From positions 1 to 10,477 of the forward strand of contig JBDKUE010000243.1 in assembly GCA_039679855.1 (NCBI GenBank): a DNA stretch of 10,477 nt. The letters are read 5' to 3'. Below the pieces are notes generated by a model. It made no database searches. It had not been told where the DNA came from and saw only the letters and a list, made by a program, of their open reading frames with translations. Source of the DNA: UBA5314 sp039679855. GTDB lineage: Bacteria > Bacillota > Syntrophomonadia > Syntrophomonadales > Syntrophomonadaceae. The position numbers and the translations under genes are program-made. Position 1 is the stretch's first letter; the number at the start of each line of letters is the position of its first letter. This document shows positions 1 to 7,311 of the stretch, one piece after another.

Positions 1-1515
1 CGCCTGCCGGTAGGCATCGGTCAAGCGCGCGGCATCAAAAGTGGCCTCAACATCGGCGAACATTCGGCCATATATTTTATCCACACCTTCAAGCCCTGCC
101 AACCTGGCATACAGATCCCCGCTCAAACCTTTTTCAGAAATGAGAGAAATGTCAGGGGTATAGGGCTTGGTTGTTTTCAGGCTCTTGTACATAAAATCAA
201 CAAACACCTGAAATCCCAAAAACAATATAATGGAAAGAGCAATAGAACTGGCCATCAATACCAGGGTGCGCTTTTTTAACACTGCGTTGTTTATGCCCAG
301 GGCCGTCTCAATCGGAAAAAGCCTGGTCAGTAATCCCTGTTTCATTTTTTGGGAAGTCTTTATTTCATTACTGCCGGTTACTGCGTTTACCGGAGAAACC
401 CGGGCAGCTCTTCTAGCCGGGCCATGGGAAGCCATAAAAACGGTCAAAAACCCAATGCTGATTCCAGCGGCAATGCCGCTAGGGCTGAAATTGAAAAGGG
501 AAATATCTCCGAACAAACTGGTGTTATAGTACTTTAATAAAGCACAACAAAACAGGGCCATGCCCATACCTACCAGGCATCCAAACGGGATGGCTTTAAA
601 GGTGATAATAAGCCCTTCCCTGCGCACCAGCTTTTTGATCTGGGCCGGTGAAGCTCCAATGCATCGTAAAAGTCCGAACTGGCGCACCCGTTCCATCACC
701 GATATATTAAAGGTGTTGTAGATCATAACCACCCCGGCAATCAAGACCATGGCGAACAAAACCGCACCGGTCATGTAAAGACTGATGGCTGATTCCTTGT
801 CGTTCTGTCCCATGATGGCCAGCAGGCGATCGTTGCGCGCCAGTCTGTTATCATCCAGGTTTAGGGCGCCTTTGATCTCCTTTTCAGCTTTCAAGATGTT
901 TACCCGGTTCTTGAATTCAATAAAATAGAAATCCTTTTTGGCGCATTGCAATGTATCGGCACCCGCAGGCGATAGCATCACGGCCGGCGTTCCCTTTGCC
1001 TTCATATGGCCCAGGTCTTCGAAGGTTCCGGAGATAACAAAATCCCTTTTGGTGCCATCAGAAAGAGTAGTTGTAATTCTATCTCCCACTTTAAGGTTTA
1101 ATTGCTGGCTGTTGGCCGCCCACTCTTCCAGTATAATCTCATTGGCCGCAGCCGGAAATGCGCCCTGCAGCATCTTCATATTCATGTTGGGGGCAAACCT
1201 GGCATCCAACGCGCCCATCCGGCAGGAAATATCGTTTATCCTGGCTATGCCAAAATCCTGCCAGCGGCCGGTGTTCTTAACATCTACGCGGCTGTCTATA
1301 ATCTGCATTTCCTGTGCTGAAGGATCAATCAGGGCAAGATGGTAATTGCCGTAATCATGGATTATCTGCACCGTTTCAAACTGAACGAAGACATCCAGCA
1401 TTGAAAATATGCCGGTAATCAAGGCCACCGATATGGCTACACTTATTATGGTTAACCTGCTTTTCTTCTTATGGGCTTTGAGATATCGCGAGCTCAGGGC
1501 CAGGTAGTCTTTCAT
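1..1515 (-). CDS. FtsX/MacB-type ABC transporter permease (C-terminal part beyond the window)
   Basis: Membrane permease of an ABC transporter, partner of the ATPase encoded just upstream. My reading gives 505 codons open to the left edge, so the 3' end is missing. A positively charged start is followed by TM1 (about residues 22-45), a long extracytoplasmic domain (about 46-245), then an FtsX core (about 247-380) with three membrane segments. The typical FtsX-family stretch YNTFNISVMERVRQFGLLRC is at 266-285, followed by IGASPAQIKKLV. A further TM at about 417-441 opens a second half, so the full protein probably has two FtsX domains, about 800 residues in the family. Its ATG overlaps the ATPase stop in an ATGA, implying translational coupling. 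Family members move lipoproteins, peptides or antibiotics or act mechanically on the envelope; the substrate cannot be told here. The family call is firm. Confidence 0.9.
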   Translation of the reverse strand, partial: MKDYLALSSRYLKAHKKKSRLTIISVAISVALITGIFSMLDVFVQFETVQIIHDYGNYHLALIDPSAQEMQIIDSRVDVKNTGRWQDFGIARINDISCRMGALDARFAPNMNMKMLQGAFPAAANEIILEEWAANSQQLNLKVGDRITTTLSDGTKRDFVISGTFEDLGHMKAKGTPAVMLSPAGADTLQCAKKDFYFIEFKNRVNILKAEKEIKGALNLDDNRLARNDRLLAIMGQNDKESAISLYMTGAVLFAMVLIAGVVMIYNTFNISVMERVRQFGLLRCIGASPAQIKKLVRREGLIITFKAIPFGCLVGMGMALFCCALLKYYNTSLFGDISLFNFSPSGIAAGISIGFLTVFMASHGPARRAARVSPVNAVTGSNEIKTSQKMKQGLLTRLFPIETALGINNAVLKKRTLVLMASSIALSIILFLGFQVFVDFMYKSLKTTKPYTPDISLISEKGLSGDLYARLAGLEGVDKIYGRMFADVEATFDAARLTDAYRQA

Positions 1516-2195
1516 TGTCCGCCCCCCTTAAGCTCGCTGACGCTGCCGTCTTCAACATAAAAAACCCGCCCGGCATATGCAGCGTAGTTTTGATTGTGGG
1601 TTATCATAATGAGGGTTTGATTATACCTTTCAACCGACAATCTCATCAAATCGATTACCTCCCGGCTGTTTTTACTATCAAGATTTCCGGTAGGTTCGTC
1701 GGCCAGGATGATGGCCGGCCGGCTAGCCAGGGCCCGCCCGATAGCCGCTCGCTGCTGTTGTCCGCCTGACAACTGGTTCGGCAGATGGTGTTTTCTTTCC
1801 GTCATTCCTAAAACGTCGAGCAGCTCGTCAATATACTGCCAATCCGGTTTTTTATGGTCCAGCAGCAGCGGCAGAACCATATTTTCCTCCACACTCAATT
1901 CGGGAATCAGATTGTAGGCTTGAAAAATAAACCCAATATGGCGGCGGCGAAACACCGCCAGTTCTTCTTCCGGCATGGCAAACACATTGCGCCCATCCAC
2001 AAATACCTGACCGGATGTCGGATTATCCAGTGCCCCCAGCAAGTTCAACAGGGTGCTCTTGCCTGAACCGGACGGCCCAACAATTGAAACGAACTGACCT
2101 TTGTCTATGGAGAAAGACGCTTTCTTGATTGCTTCAACCCGTGTTTCACCGCTTCCATAGGTCTTTGATAGGTTGAGAGTTCTCAGTACCTCCAT
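1512..2195 (-). CDS. ABC transporter ATP-binding protein, MacB/LolD family
   Basis: Cytoplasmic ATPase that powers the FtsX-type permease encoded next to it. At 227 residues it has the usual length for the LolD/MacB/FtsE group. All motifs are intact: Walker A GPSGSGKST (40-48), Q-loop Q92, signature LSGGQQQR (142-149), Walker B IILADE (162-167) followed by PTGNLD, and the switch histidine H200 in MITHNQ. The ATG at 2195 has an AAGGAGAGG ribosome binding site. The stop overlaps the permease start by 4 bases. The histidine kinase stop lies 72 bp upstream with no obvious terminator in between, so the gene probably belongs to the regulator-kinase-ABC operon. Such sensor-linked exporters often serve in peptide or antibiotic resistance or envelope stress; that role is inference. 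Confidence 0.95.
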   Translation of the reverse strand: MEVLRTLNLSKTYGSGETRVEAIKKASFSIDKGQFVSIVGPSGSGKSTLLNLLGALDNPTSGQVFVDGRNVFAMPEEELAVFRRRHIGFIFQAYNLIPELSVEENMVLPLLLDHKKPDWQYIDELLDVLGMTERKHHLPNQLSGGQQQRAAIGRALASRPAIILADEPTGNLDSKNSREVIDLMRLSVERYNQTLIMITHNQNYAAYAGRVFYVEDGSVSELKGGGQ

Positions 2196-2267
2196 TCTTT
2201 TACCTCTCCTTGCTGTCCTTTTATAAGAAAGATAGCATTCCCATCTTACCAGGACGTGAATACCGGC

Positions 2268-3515
2268 TTACAGATTTGTAAGTTTGGGCAGATGAACCGT
2301 GAAAACCGTACCTTTTTCCACCCGGCTTTGAACCCTGACAAAACCCTGGTGCATTTCTATAATTGATTTGGTCAGGGTTAATCCGATTCCACTCCCCTGC
2401 TTACCTTGAGAAAATTTGCTGCGATAAAAGCGGTTAAATACAAAATGCATATCATCTGGATGAATACCTTCTCCATCGTCCTCAACCGCTATAGTCATAA
2501 AGAGCGGGGTCTCTTCAATTAAAACCCGAATCGTACATCCGGCCCCGGTGTGCTCGACCGCATTTTTAACCAAATTGCTTAAAGCCTCCAGCATCCATTC
2601 CCGGTCACAGGCAAATCTAACGTTGTGCTCAGCCATGATTTCCAGAGTCTTTTGCTCCCTGCCGATCCTGGTTTCAAAGCTCTCTGCCACCTGTTTGACG
2701 ATATCGTTTATAGAGCAGTCTCTTCTTGCCAGATCAATAACACCTGCATCCAGGCGAGCCAGTTTTAACAGACTGGCAATCTGGCTCTGCATGCGCTCCA
2801 GTTCGTCTGAACTGCGGTCCAAAAAATTAACTATGGTATCGTTGTCAACTTTTTCATCCTTCATGATCTCGTTGTACATAAAAAGAGCGGATAACGGAGT
2901 CTTGAGCTGGTGTGATATATTAGTCAAATTATCCTTGAGCGATAGGCGGCCGGCCCTCTCCTTTTCAATATGGGTGCGCAGCGAGGCGTTCATAACATTG
3001 ATGGAGGCGGCCAGTCGGTCCAGGTTCCCTTCCTCGCCGTCGTCCAGTTTTACACCTGTTTCACCATTCATGATTCTCTGCACATCCCGCTCGTAACACT
3101 CTATTCTTCGGTAATGCCGTTTTATATAACCATAAACCATAATCAGTACTATTGAGCTCATTAACCCGGTCAGGAGCAATACCCTGGTCATGGTAGCTCT
3201 ATAAATTTGATCCAGGTCGGGCATTAATTGCAGGGGCAGGCTCTCTTTATATCCGGAAGGCTCGAGCAGCCTTTGCCCTGCATCAAGATGGGCTGGTGAT
3301 TTTTCCGAGGTAAACAGCGAGGGGATGCTTGAACCCCATTCCGGGTGCTGTTGAAGAAGATACCCTGCCAGCTTGTAGTCGTGAGCTGTCATCTGGCTTT
3401 TAAACTGTAGCACAGAAATATAGCTCGTTATCAGGGCAGTGATCATCCATAATAGCAAAACCAATATCAGTATGAAGTAAAAACGTTTAGCATCACGGTT
3501 TCTAAATACTCCCAT
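2268..3515 (-). CDS. Membrane sensor histidine kinase (HAMP-type linker, HisKA, HATPase)
   Basis: Sensor kinase that should phosphorylate the response regulator encoded just upstream. From the ATG at 3515 it has 415 residues: TM1 about 12-36, an extracytoplasmic sensor of about 75 residues, TM2 about 112-131, a HAMP-like linker, and a HisKA domain with the phospho-acceptor His202 in ISHQLKTPLSAL. The ATPase domain shows the N box (N318 in LVKNAVEH), G1 (DDGEGI, about 346-351), F box FNRFYRS and G2 GSGIGL (374-379). The external domain is too large for a BceS-type intramembrane-sensing kinase, so it may sense something outside the membrane. An in-frame ATG at 3557 would overlap the regulator gene by 32 bp but has no ribosome binding site. 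The ATG at 3515 has GAGGTG at good spacing and leaves 10 bp after the regulator stop, so I prefer it. Confidence 0.94.
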   Translation of the reverse strand: MGVFRNRDAKRFYFILILVLLLWMITALITSYISVLQFKSQMTAHDYKLAGYLLQQHPEWGSSIPSLFTSEKSPAHLDAGQRLLEPSGYKESLPLQLMPDLDQIYRATMTRVLLLTGLMSSIVLIMVYGYIKRHYRRIECYERDVQRIMNGETGVKLDDGEEGNLDRLAASINVMNASLRTHIEKERAGRLSLKDNLTNISHQLKTPLSALFMYNEIMKDEKVDNDTIVNFLDRSSDELERMQSQIASLLKLARLDAGVIDLARRDCSINDIVKQVAESFETRIGREQKTLEIMAEHNVRFACDREWMLEALSNLVKNAVEHTGAGCTIRVLIEETPLFMTIAVEDDGEGIHPDDMHFVFNRFYRSKFSQGKQGSGIGLTLTKSIIEMHQGFVRVQSRVEKGTVFTVHLPKLTNL

Positions 3516-3521
3516 AGACGA

Positions 3522-3527
3522 CACCTC
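3522..3527 (-). promoter_or_regulatory. Ribosome binding site deciding the histidine kinase start
   Basis: On the minus strand GAGGTG stands 6 nt before the ATG at 3515. It overlaps the response regulator stop codon (3526-3528), so a ribosome ending the regulator could restart on the kinase. No comparable site precedes the alternative ATG at 3557. Confidence 0.7.
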
Positions 3528-4206
3528 AAGAAATATTCCACTTGTATCCCATTCCACGAATGGTGGTTAAAAAGGCGGGGTGCCTGGGAACGGCTTCAAT
3601 TTTATCCCGAAGCCGGCTGATGTAAACCGCCAGGGTATTGTCATCTACGAAACTTTCCCGGTCCCAGAGCCGCTGCATGATCTGGTCCCTGGATAGAACT
3701 ATACGCGGGTTCTGCATAAAAAGGCATAAGAGCTTGAACTCGACCGGGGTCAACTCAAGCTCTGTTCCGTCTTTAACAACCCTTCCTTCCAGCAGCCTGA
3801 CGGATATCCCGTTTGAATAGAGTTCATTAGGGGATCCTGAGCTTAAGCCGTAACGCCGCAATGCCGCGTTGATCCTGGATATCAGTTCATTGAGTTTAAA
3901 AGGCTTGGTGACATAATCATCAGCACCTATATCCAGTCCCATAACCACGTTGACTTCCTCATCGGAAGCGGTTAAAAAGACAACCGGAATATCCGTTCTC
4001 TGCCGGATAGACTTGCACAACTCAAAGCCGTTTCCATCAGGAAGCATCACATCCAGAATAATCAAATCATAGCTCGTATTGTTCAAAGACCGCTCGGCTT
4101 CTGCCACTGTTCTGGCCACGGTTACATCAAAGTTCTGGCGCTGGAGGGAAAAGCGCAACCCCTCAATCAAACTCAGATCATCTTCAACCAGCAGTATCGT
4201 TTTCAT
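3526..4206 (-). CDS. OmpR/PhoB-family response regulator
   Basis: DNA-binding regulator, partner of the adjacent kinase; the likely target is its own operon including the ABC transporter (inference). At 226 residues it has the standard two-domain length. The receiver domain (about 1-118) has the acidic pair D9/D10, phospho-acceptor D52 in IILDVMLPDGNG, T79 and K101 in the TKPF motif. The C-terminal winged helix (about 131-224) has the LTPVEFKLLCLF start, the LSRDQIMQRLW recognition region and the IRGMGYKW end. The ATG at 4206 follows an AAGGAAGG ribosome binding site. It is the first gene of a probable four-gene operon and is separated from the upstream gene by a terminator, so a promoter is expected between 4207 and 4361. 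I could not find a convincing -35/-10 pair there. Confidence 0.96.
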   Translation of the reverse strand: MKTILLVEDDLSLIEGLRFSLQRQNFDVTVARTVAEAERSLNNTSYDLIILDVMLPDGNGFELCKSIRQRTDIPVVFLTASDEEVNVVMGLDIGADDYVTKPFKLNELISRINAALRRYGLSSGSPNELYSNGISVRLLEGRVVKDGTELELTPVEFKLLCLFMQNPRIVLSRDQIMQRLWDRESFVDDNTLAVYISRLRDKIEAVPRHPAFLTTIRGMGYKWNIS

Positions 4207-4361
4207 TGTTTTCCTTCCTTACAAGCTGTTCTGTTCCCTCATGGTTAGTTCGTAAAAATCTCCCGTTCTAATTGGATAACGATAAAAAAAATGCTTACCC
4301 CGCATATACAACAAAATATGGCTATCTGAAGAAGCCCCTTTTACCATAATAACTAATAATT

Positions 4362-4405
4362 GTTAAAATAAAAGGAGTCGTTTGTCTTATCAACATCGAC
4401 CCCTT
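4362..4405 (-). terminator. Probable Rho-independent terminator of the two-TM protein gene
   Basis: On the minus strand AAGGGGTCG (4405-4397) pairs with CGACTCCTT (4380-4372), giving a 9-bp stem with one G-U pair. The loop is 16 nt and can close further by a UGU/ACA pair. The stem is followed at once by a T-rich tract, TTATTTTAAC. It begins 22 bp after the stop codon of the upstream gene, which is the expected place. The wide loop is a little unusual. Confidence 0.72.
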
Positions 4406-4427
4406 AAAAGTCCAGTCAATCTTCAAG

Positions 4428-5165
4428 TTATTTTACGGAAACGGCCTGCATTTGGTCTTTGAATTCGGAAAATGAGGTCTCGCTGCTGCGCAGGTTTCTC
4501 ATCACGGAAAGGAACATGTTGCGATCGAGAGTGCTGTCTGCCGATGTCATGATGGCTTTGAATAAATCCTCACCGCCTGAGTGGTACGAAGATAAACCAT
4601 GCACACCCATCCCGGGCTTAACCTGGGCTTTAAGAAACTGAGTCTCGTCATAGGTATAGGTCTTCCCCACAGCGTCAACCAGGATCTGTTCTCTGAGGGG
4701 CTTAATATTGGCGCATTTTTCGGGGTAGGTAATCCCTTTGAGATCGAAAAATTCTATATAAGGTGATTCTAGCCACAGCTTCATCCCGTTTTGTTCTATA
4801 AAAACCTGCAGCCACCGGTCCAATGTGGTGCCGCCTTTACCTGTAACCCCTTGCCGGATGGCAACGGCCAGATTATAGGGAAGAGCGAGATCAAATTCCA
4901 TCAGGGTTCTTCCCGTTTTTTCATGTTTAAAGGTCCATTTGGACTGCCGGATAGTCAAAATACGGCCCTTCCTTCGCCAGAATGCCGCCACCAGGGCCAG
5001 CACACAGGCCCCCAGGATCACCCCGATTACAATAGGAGTAGACATTGATTCAGGATACAGGTTGCCTATAACAATAACAGCAATCATAGGTCCTAAAAAA
5101 AATGTAAGGGATATCACCAATTCATACCAGTGAAGCCGGACCGAAACCTTGAAATCTCCTACCAT
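4428..5165 (-). CDS. Unrecognised membrane protein with two N-terminal TM segments and a cytoplasmic domain
   Basis: I do not recognise this 245-residue protein. Two hydrophobic segments (about 14-37 and 44-63) form a short hairpin with little between them. RRKGR after the second segment argues that the remaining 180 residues are in the cytoplasm. That part starts with strand-like stretches (ILTIRQSKWTFKHEKTGRTL, about 69-88), recalling bacterial PH-like membrane proteins, but the match is too weak to claim. It ends in a Ser-rich, probably helical stretch. The ATG at 5165 has a very strong ribosome binding site, AAGGAGGAGG. The gene stands alone: a nested inverted-repeat leader lies upstream, a terminator follows, and trmO ends 115 bp before it. 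It may have an independent, regulated role, which cannot be named from sequence. Confidence 0.82.
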   Translation of the reverse strand: MVGDFKVSVRLHWYELVISLTFFLGPMIAVIVIGNLYPESMSTPIVIGVILGACVLALVAAFWRRKGRILTIRQSKWTFKHEKTGRTLMEFDLALPYNLAVAIRQGVTGKGGTTLDRWLQVFIEQNGMKLWLESPYIEFFDLKGITYPEKCANIKPLREQILVDAVGKTYTYDETQFLKAQVKPGMGVHGLSSYHSGGEDLFKAIMTSADSTLDRNMFLSVMRNLRSSETSFSEFKDQMQAVSVK

Positions 5166-5179
5166 AGCCCCCTCCTCCT

Positions 5180-5249
5180 TCTTCCTTCAACAAATATCGA
5201 AATAGTATTTCAATATCTTAAGCTCCAGAAATTGGGCTTTGAAGGAAGA
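5180..5249 (-). repeat. Nested inverted repeats in the leader of the two-TM protein gene
   Basis: An 11-bp perfect inverted repeat has arms at 5180-5190 (tcttccttcaa on plus) and 5239-5249 (ttgaaggaaga), 48 bp apart. Inside lies a second near-perfect dyad at 5194-5216. In the minus-strand transcript the outer stem would end right beside the AAGGAGGAGG ribosome binding site, so it could act as a leader RNA structure or a protein operator. No known riboswitch class is recognised. Confidence 0.5.
5194..5216. promoter_or_regulatory. 23-bp near-perfect palindrome, candidate operator
   Basis: On the minus strand the arms are ATATTGAAATA and TATTTCGATAT around a single central C, with 10 of 11 positions complementary. 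The centre is at 5205, 40 bp upstream of the start codon. It contains TACTAT, which could serve as a -10 element, but no good -35 sits 16-18 bp upstream. The symmetry and position fit a repressor or activator site; the cognate protein is unknown. Confidence 0.45.
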
Positions 5250-5280
5250 TGATGCGCTGGTTGACCTGGTCGTTTGGCCC

Positions 5281-5757
5281 CTACAAATTAAATTCGTTCT
5301 CCCAATCAAACTCGCCCGATGCCTCAAGGCTTTTGGGCCAGTGGCTGCACCATTCAGGTACTTTAGGCTTGTCCACTCGATCCAAGCTCGGTGTATAGGG
5401 CTTAAGATCGATCACCGGGCTGCCATCATGGGCGTCTATGTAGGCAATGGCAATACGGGCCTTTTTATTATCGATATAGAGTATTTGAGCGGTTGATAGA
5501 GCTACCGGGTTGGGCCTTACCGGCGACCTGGTGGCAAACACTCCCATAGATGGCGGCCCGTTTTTATATGGGGACGAGGCCTCCAAAACCTCCCGGGACT
5601 GTTCATTGTCAAATTCGCTCAACCACCAGATAACATTAAGATGACTAAAACCGTCCAGTCCTCGTAAAGCCGCGGCATATTTTTCATCAAGCTCGATAAA
5701 CATGCCCTCTTCAGCTATTCTCACCTTACCTATAGGGTTTACAAAAAGCTGCTGCAT
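5281..5757 (-). CDS. trmO: tRNA (N6-threonylcarbamoyladenosine(37)-N6)-methyltransferase TrmO (TsaA/UPF0066 family)
   Basis: SAM-dependent enzyme that methylates N6-threonylcarbamoyladenosine at position 37 of certain tRNAs, in the cytoplasm. The 158-residue protein is close to the single-domain TsaA length; E. coli TrmO is longer. It carries the family hallmark GVFATRSPVRPNPVALS (72-88) in the SAM-binding region and the second conserved stretch DGSPVIDLKPYTPSLDR (111-127), with IGKV at 9-12. The frame is open to an ATG at 5841, but the extra 28 residues are not family-like. The ATG at 5757 has AAGGAGGA upstream and is preferred. A promoter-like sequence with a 19-bp spacer lies between merR and this gene, so expression may respond to that regulator. 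TsaA proteins without proven activity are common, so the exact substrate rests on family membership. Confidence 0.9.
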   Translation of the reverse strand: MQQLFVNPIGKVRIAEEGMFIELDEKYAAALRGLDGFSHLNVIWWLSEFDNEQSREVLEASSPYKNGPPSMGVFATRSPVRPNPVALSTAQILYIDNKKARIAIAYIDAHDGSPVIDLKPYTPSLDRVDKPKVPEWCSHWPKSLEASGEFDWENEFNL

Positions 5758-5766
5758 AACTGAACA

Positions 5767-5774
5767 TCCTCCTT
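5767..5774 (-). promoter_or_regulatory. Ribosome binding site deciding the trmO start
   Basis: AAGGAGGA on the minus strand lies 9 nt before the ATG at 5757, within the 5' extension of the open frame. This shows that translation starts at 5757 and not at 5841. Confidence 0.75.
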
Positions 5775-5803
5775 GCTTAAATAGTTGGTTTGCTTGCAGC
5801 CCT

Positions 5804-5834
5804 ACTATAAACCCTGCCATCATGTGAGAGTCAA
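5804..5834 (-). promoter_or_regulatory. MerR-type promoter (19-bp spacer) in front of trmO
   Basis: On the minus strand TTGACT (5834-5829) and TATAGT (5809-5804) each match the sigma-A consensus at 5 of 6 positions but are 19 bp apart rather than 17. An imperfect dyad (5811-5831, centre 5821, 7 of 10 pairs) lies between them, shifted toward the -35. This is the layout of MerR-family-activated promoters, where the regulator untwists an overlong spacer. The -35 begins 10 bp after the stop of a merR-type gene, and a predicted start near 5797 leaves a leader of about 40 nt before trmO. Control by that MerR protein is inference. Confidence 0.55.
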
Positions 5835-5843
5835 TAAGCATAA

Positions 5844-6680
5844 TCAGGTTGGTAATTTCTCTACTGGAATTTGTATTTCCGTTAAATATTTACCCGGGTC
5901 CGGCTCGTTCCAGGGACCCCGGTGGCAGATTTGCCTGCTTTTTCCGGTCATTTTATACTGATCATGCTTCATTAACCACTCGGCCAATGAATGGTATGCT
6001 GATGCGATATTTTCAAACGGCCCGTACACCATGGCGCAAGCCATGGCCTCGATTTTTTCAGTCTCCCGAAAGGTGAACCCGGCTCCACTTTTGCTCGTTT
6101 GCTTCACAACTGCACACACCTCAACATCGACTTCCACGTCTTTATGTTCCAAATCATGGTATATTGCAAAACACAGGTTATTGGGCGGTATGTCCAGACC
6201 TTCATTTTCAATAAAAGCAGACATCTCCTGCCATAGCTCGGCTTCGGCAAAATAATTTGGAATGGTTTTGCGAAGGGACAAAACTTTATAGGAGGGGATG
6301 CATTTCAAGGTTACATTACAGTTTATGGAGGTATCTTCTTCCTCAATCTCTTTAAGGGCTATGCCTATTTTTCCAAGCATTTCCTGTTGGTGTTTAATAG
6401 TTGATTCTATTTCCTGCCGCTTGTTTTTGAGATGCCGGGTTATTGAATCATTTTTCCAATGTTTGATCGCTGCATCTATTTCGGCAACATTAAACCCGAT
6501 ATCCCTTAAAAAAATGATCTTATGTAAATGGGGGATCTGTTCCACAGAATAAGTTCGGTATCCGGTAGCATTGTCAATGCTAGCCGGTTTGAATATTCCG
6601 ATCTCATCATAGTAGCGCAGCATCCGGATGGACACCCGGGTCAACTTGGAAAACTCGCCAATTTTGAATATCGCTTCCAC
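5844..6680 (-). CDS. MerR-family transcriptional regulator with GyrI/BmrR-like effector-binding domain
   Basis: Transcription factor that probably activates promoters with long spacers on binding a small ligand. From GTG 6680 it has 278 residues. The MerR winged helix is at about 4-72 (FKIGEFSKLTRVSIRMLRYYDEIGIFKP and the YRTYS wing). A coiled-coil dimer helix covers about 73-116 (KNKRQEIESTIKHQQEML). A GyrI-like/AraC effector domain lies at about 121-275, ending in KYLTEIQIPV; E268 sits where BmrR-type domains use an acidic residue for cationic ligands. The frame also allows GTG 6713 (289 residues, 1 bp after the acetyltransferase stop). Neither start has a clear ribosome binding site; 6680 is preferred because MEAIFKIGEF is the usual family start. 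The gene lies just before the 19-bp-spacer promoter of trmO. Confidence 0.92.
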   Translation of the reverse strand: MEAIFKIGEFSKLTRVSIRMLRYYDEIGIFKPASIDNATGYRTYSVEQIPHLHKIIFLRDIGFNVAEIDAAIKHWKNDSITRHLKNKRQEIESTIKHQQEMLGKIGIALKEIEEEDTSINCNVTLKCIPSYKVLSLRKTIPNYFAEAELWQEMSAFIENEGLDIPPNNLCFAIYHDLEHKDVEVDVEVCAVVKQTSKSGAGFTFRETEKIEAMACAMVYGPFENIASAYHSLAEWLMKHDQYKMTGKSRQICHRGPWNEPDPGKYLTEIQIPVEKLPT

Positions 6681-6714
6681 CCCCTGGCCTGTTTCCGCCT
6701 GCCTCAATGGCACA

Positions 6715-7257
6715 TCAGCGCATATCCCAGTCTCTTCTCAGCAAAGCCAGAATCGTTTGGTTGCGGAATTGACCTTGCGTAATTTCATAGTCTCTAAGCA
6801 GACCTTCAATTTTAAAGCCCAACTGTTCCAATGTGTTGACTGACCGGGTATTGCCTTCGGTTACAAAAGCCTCAATCCGGTTGAATCCTTCATTTACGAA
6901 ACAATACTCAAGCACTGCGGTCAATACTTCTTGCATGATTCCTCTTCCCCAAAACTCAAAGCCCAGTTCATAGCCTATTTCTGCCCGCCGGTGTTCTGCT
7001 TTGACATTGTGATAACCGCAGCTTCCTATTACACGTTCGGTTGTTTTCTCAACAATGGCCCACCGTCTTCCTTCGTTATTCTCTGGAAGGCCGTTTAAAA
7101 GGTCAATCATAGCCTGACTTTCATCCAGTGATTTAAATGAAGTGTTCATAAATTTGGTCACTACCTCATCGGACCAATAGCTATGCAGGATTTTTAGATC
7201 GGCATTTTCAATTTTTCTAAGTAAAAAATTGCTGGTATGTATTTCAGATGAGTTCAT
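6715..7257 (-). CDS. GNAT-family N-acetyltransferase, RimJ/RimL-like
   Basis: Acetyl-CoA-dependent transferase of the RimJ/RimL group, whose members acetylate ribosomal protein N-termini, other proteins or small molecules; the substrate here is unknown. The 180 residues match the family length. Visible family features are the N-terminal strand NFLLRKIENADL (10-21), GYELGFEFWGRGIMQEVL (95-112) with the acetyl-CoA-binding loop WGRGIM, NRIEAFVTEGNTRSVNTLEQ (126-145) and LGFKIEGLLRDY (146-157). The ATG at 7257 follows a fair ribosome binding site (AGGGGGAA, about 8 nt away). The stop is only 1 or 34 bp from the merR start, so the two are probably co-transcribed. An acetyltransferase beside a BmrR-like regulator would fit detoxification, but this is inference. 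Confidence 0.9.
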   Translation of the reverse strand: MNSSEIHTSNFLLRKIENADLKILHSYWSDEVVTKFMNTSFKSLDESQAMIDLLNGLPENNEGRRWAIVEKTTERVIGSCGYHNVKAEHRRAEIGYELGFEFWGRGIMQEVLTAVLEYCFVNEGFNRIEAFVTEGNTRSVNTLEQLGFKIEGLLRDYEITQGQFRNQTILALLRRDWDMR

Positions 7258-7311
7258 AACTATAATTCCCCCTGTTGCTACGGCAGCTGTTTATATGGAT
7301 GCTTATTATAT

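Noticed and set aside
938..1345. Plus-strand ORF of 135 codons, and other plus-strand frames such as 2548-3096
   Set aside because: They lie fully inside well-supported minus-strand genes (permease, histidine kinase), have no family features and are antisense shadows.
2196..2267. Separate promoter for the ABC genes between kinase and ATPase
   Set aside because: The best pair, TTCACG-17-TGCTAT, matches the consensus poorly, so read-through from the kinase is the simpler view.
4364..4392. TTGATA-17-TATTTT on the minus strand as promoter of the response regulator gene
   Set aside because: The -35-like part lies in the loop and the -10-like part in the T tract of a good terminator hairpin, which explains the sequence better. 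The -10 matches the consensus at only 4 of 6 positions.
7305..7310. Perfect TATAAT on the minus strand before the acetyltransferase gene
   Set aside because: No -35-like hexamer is found 16-18 bp upstream. It lies in the AT-rich end of the preceding gene.
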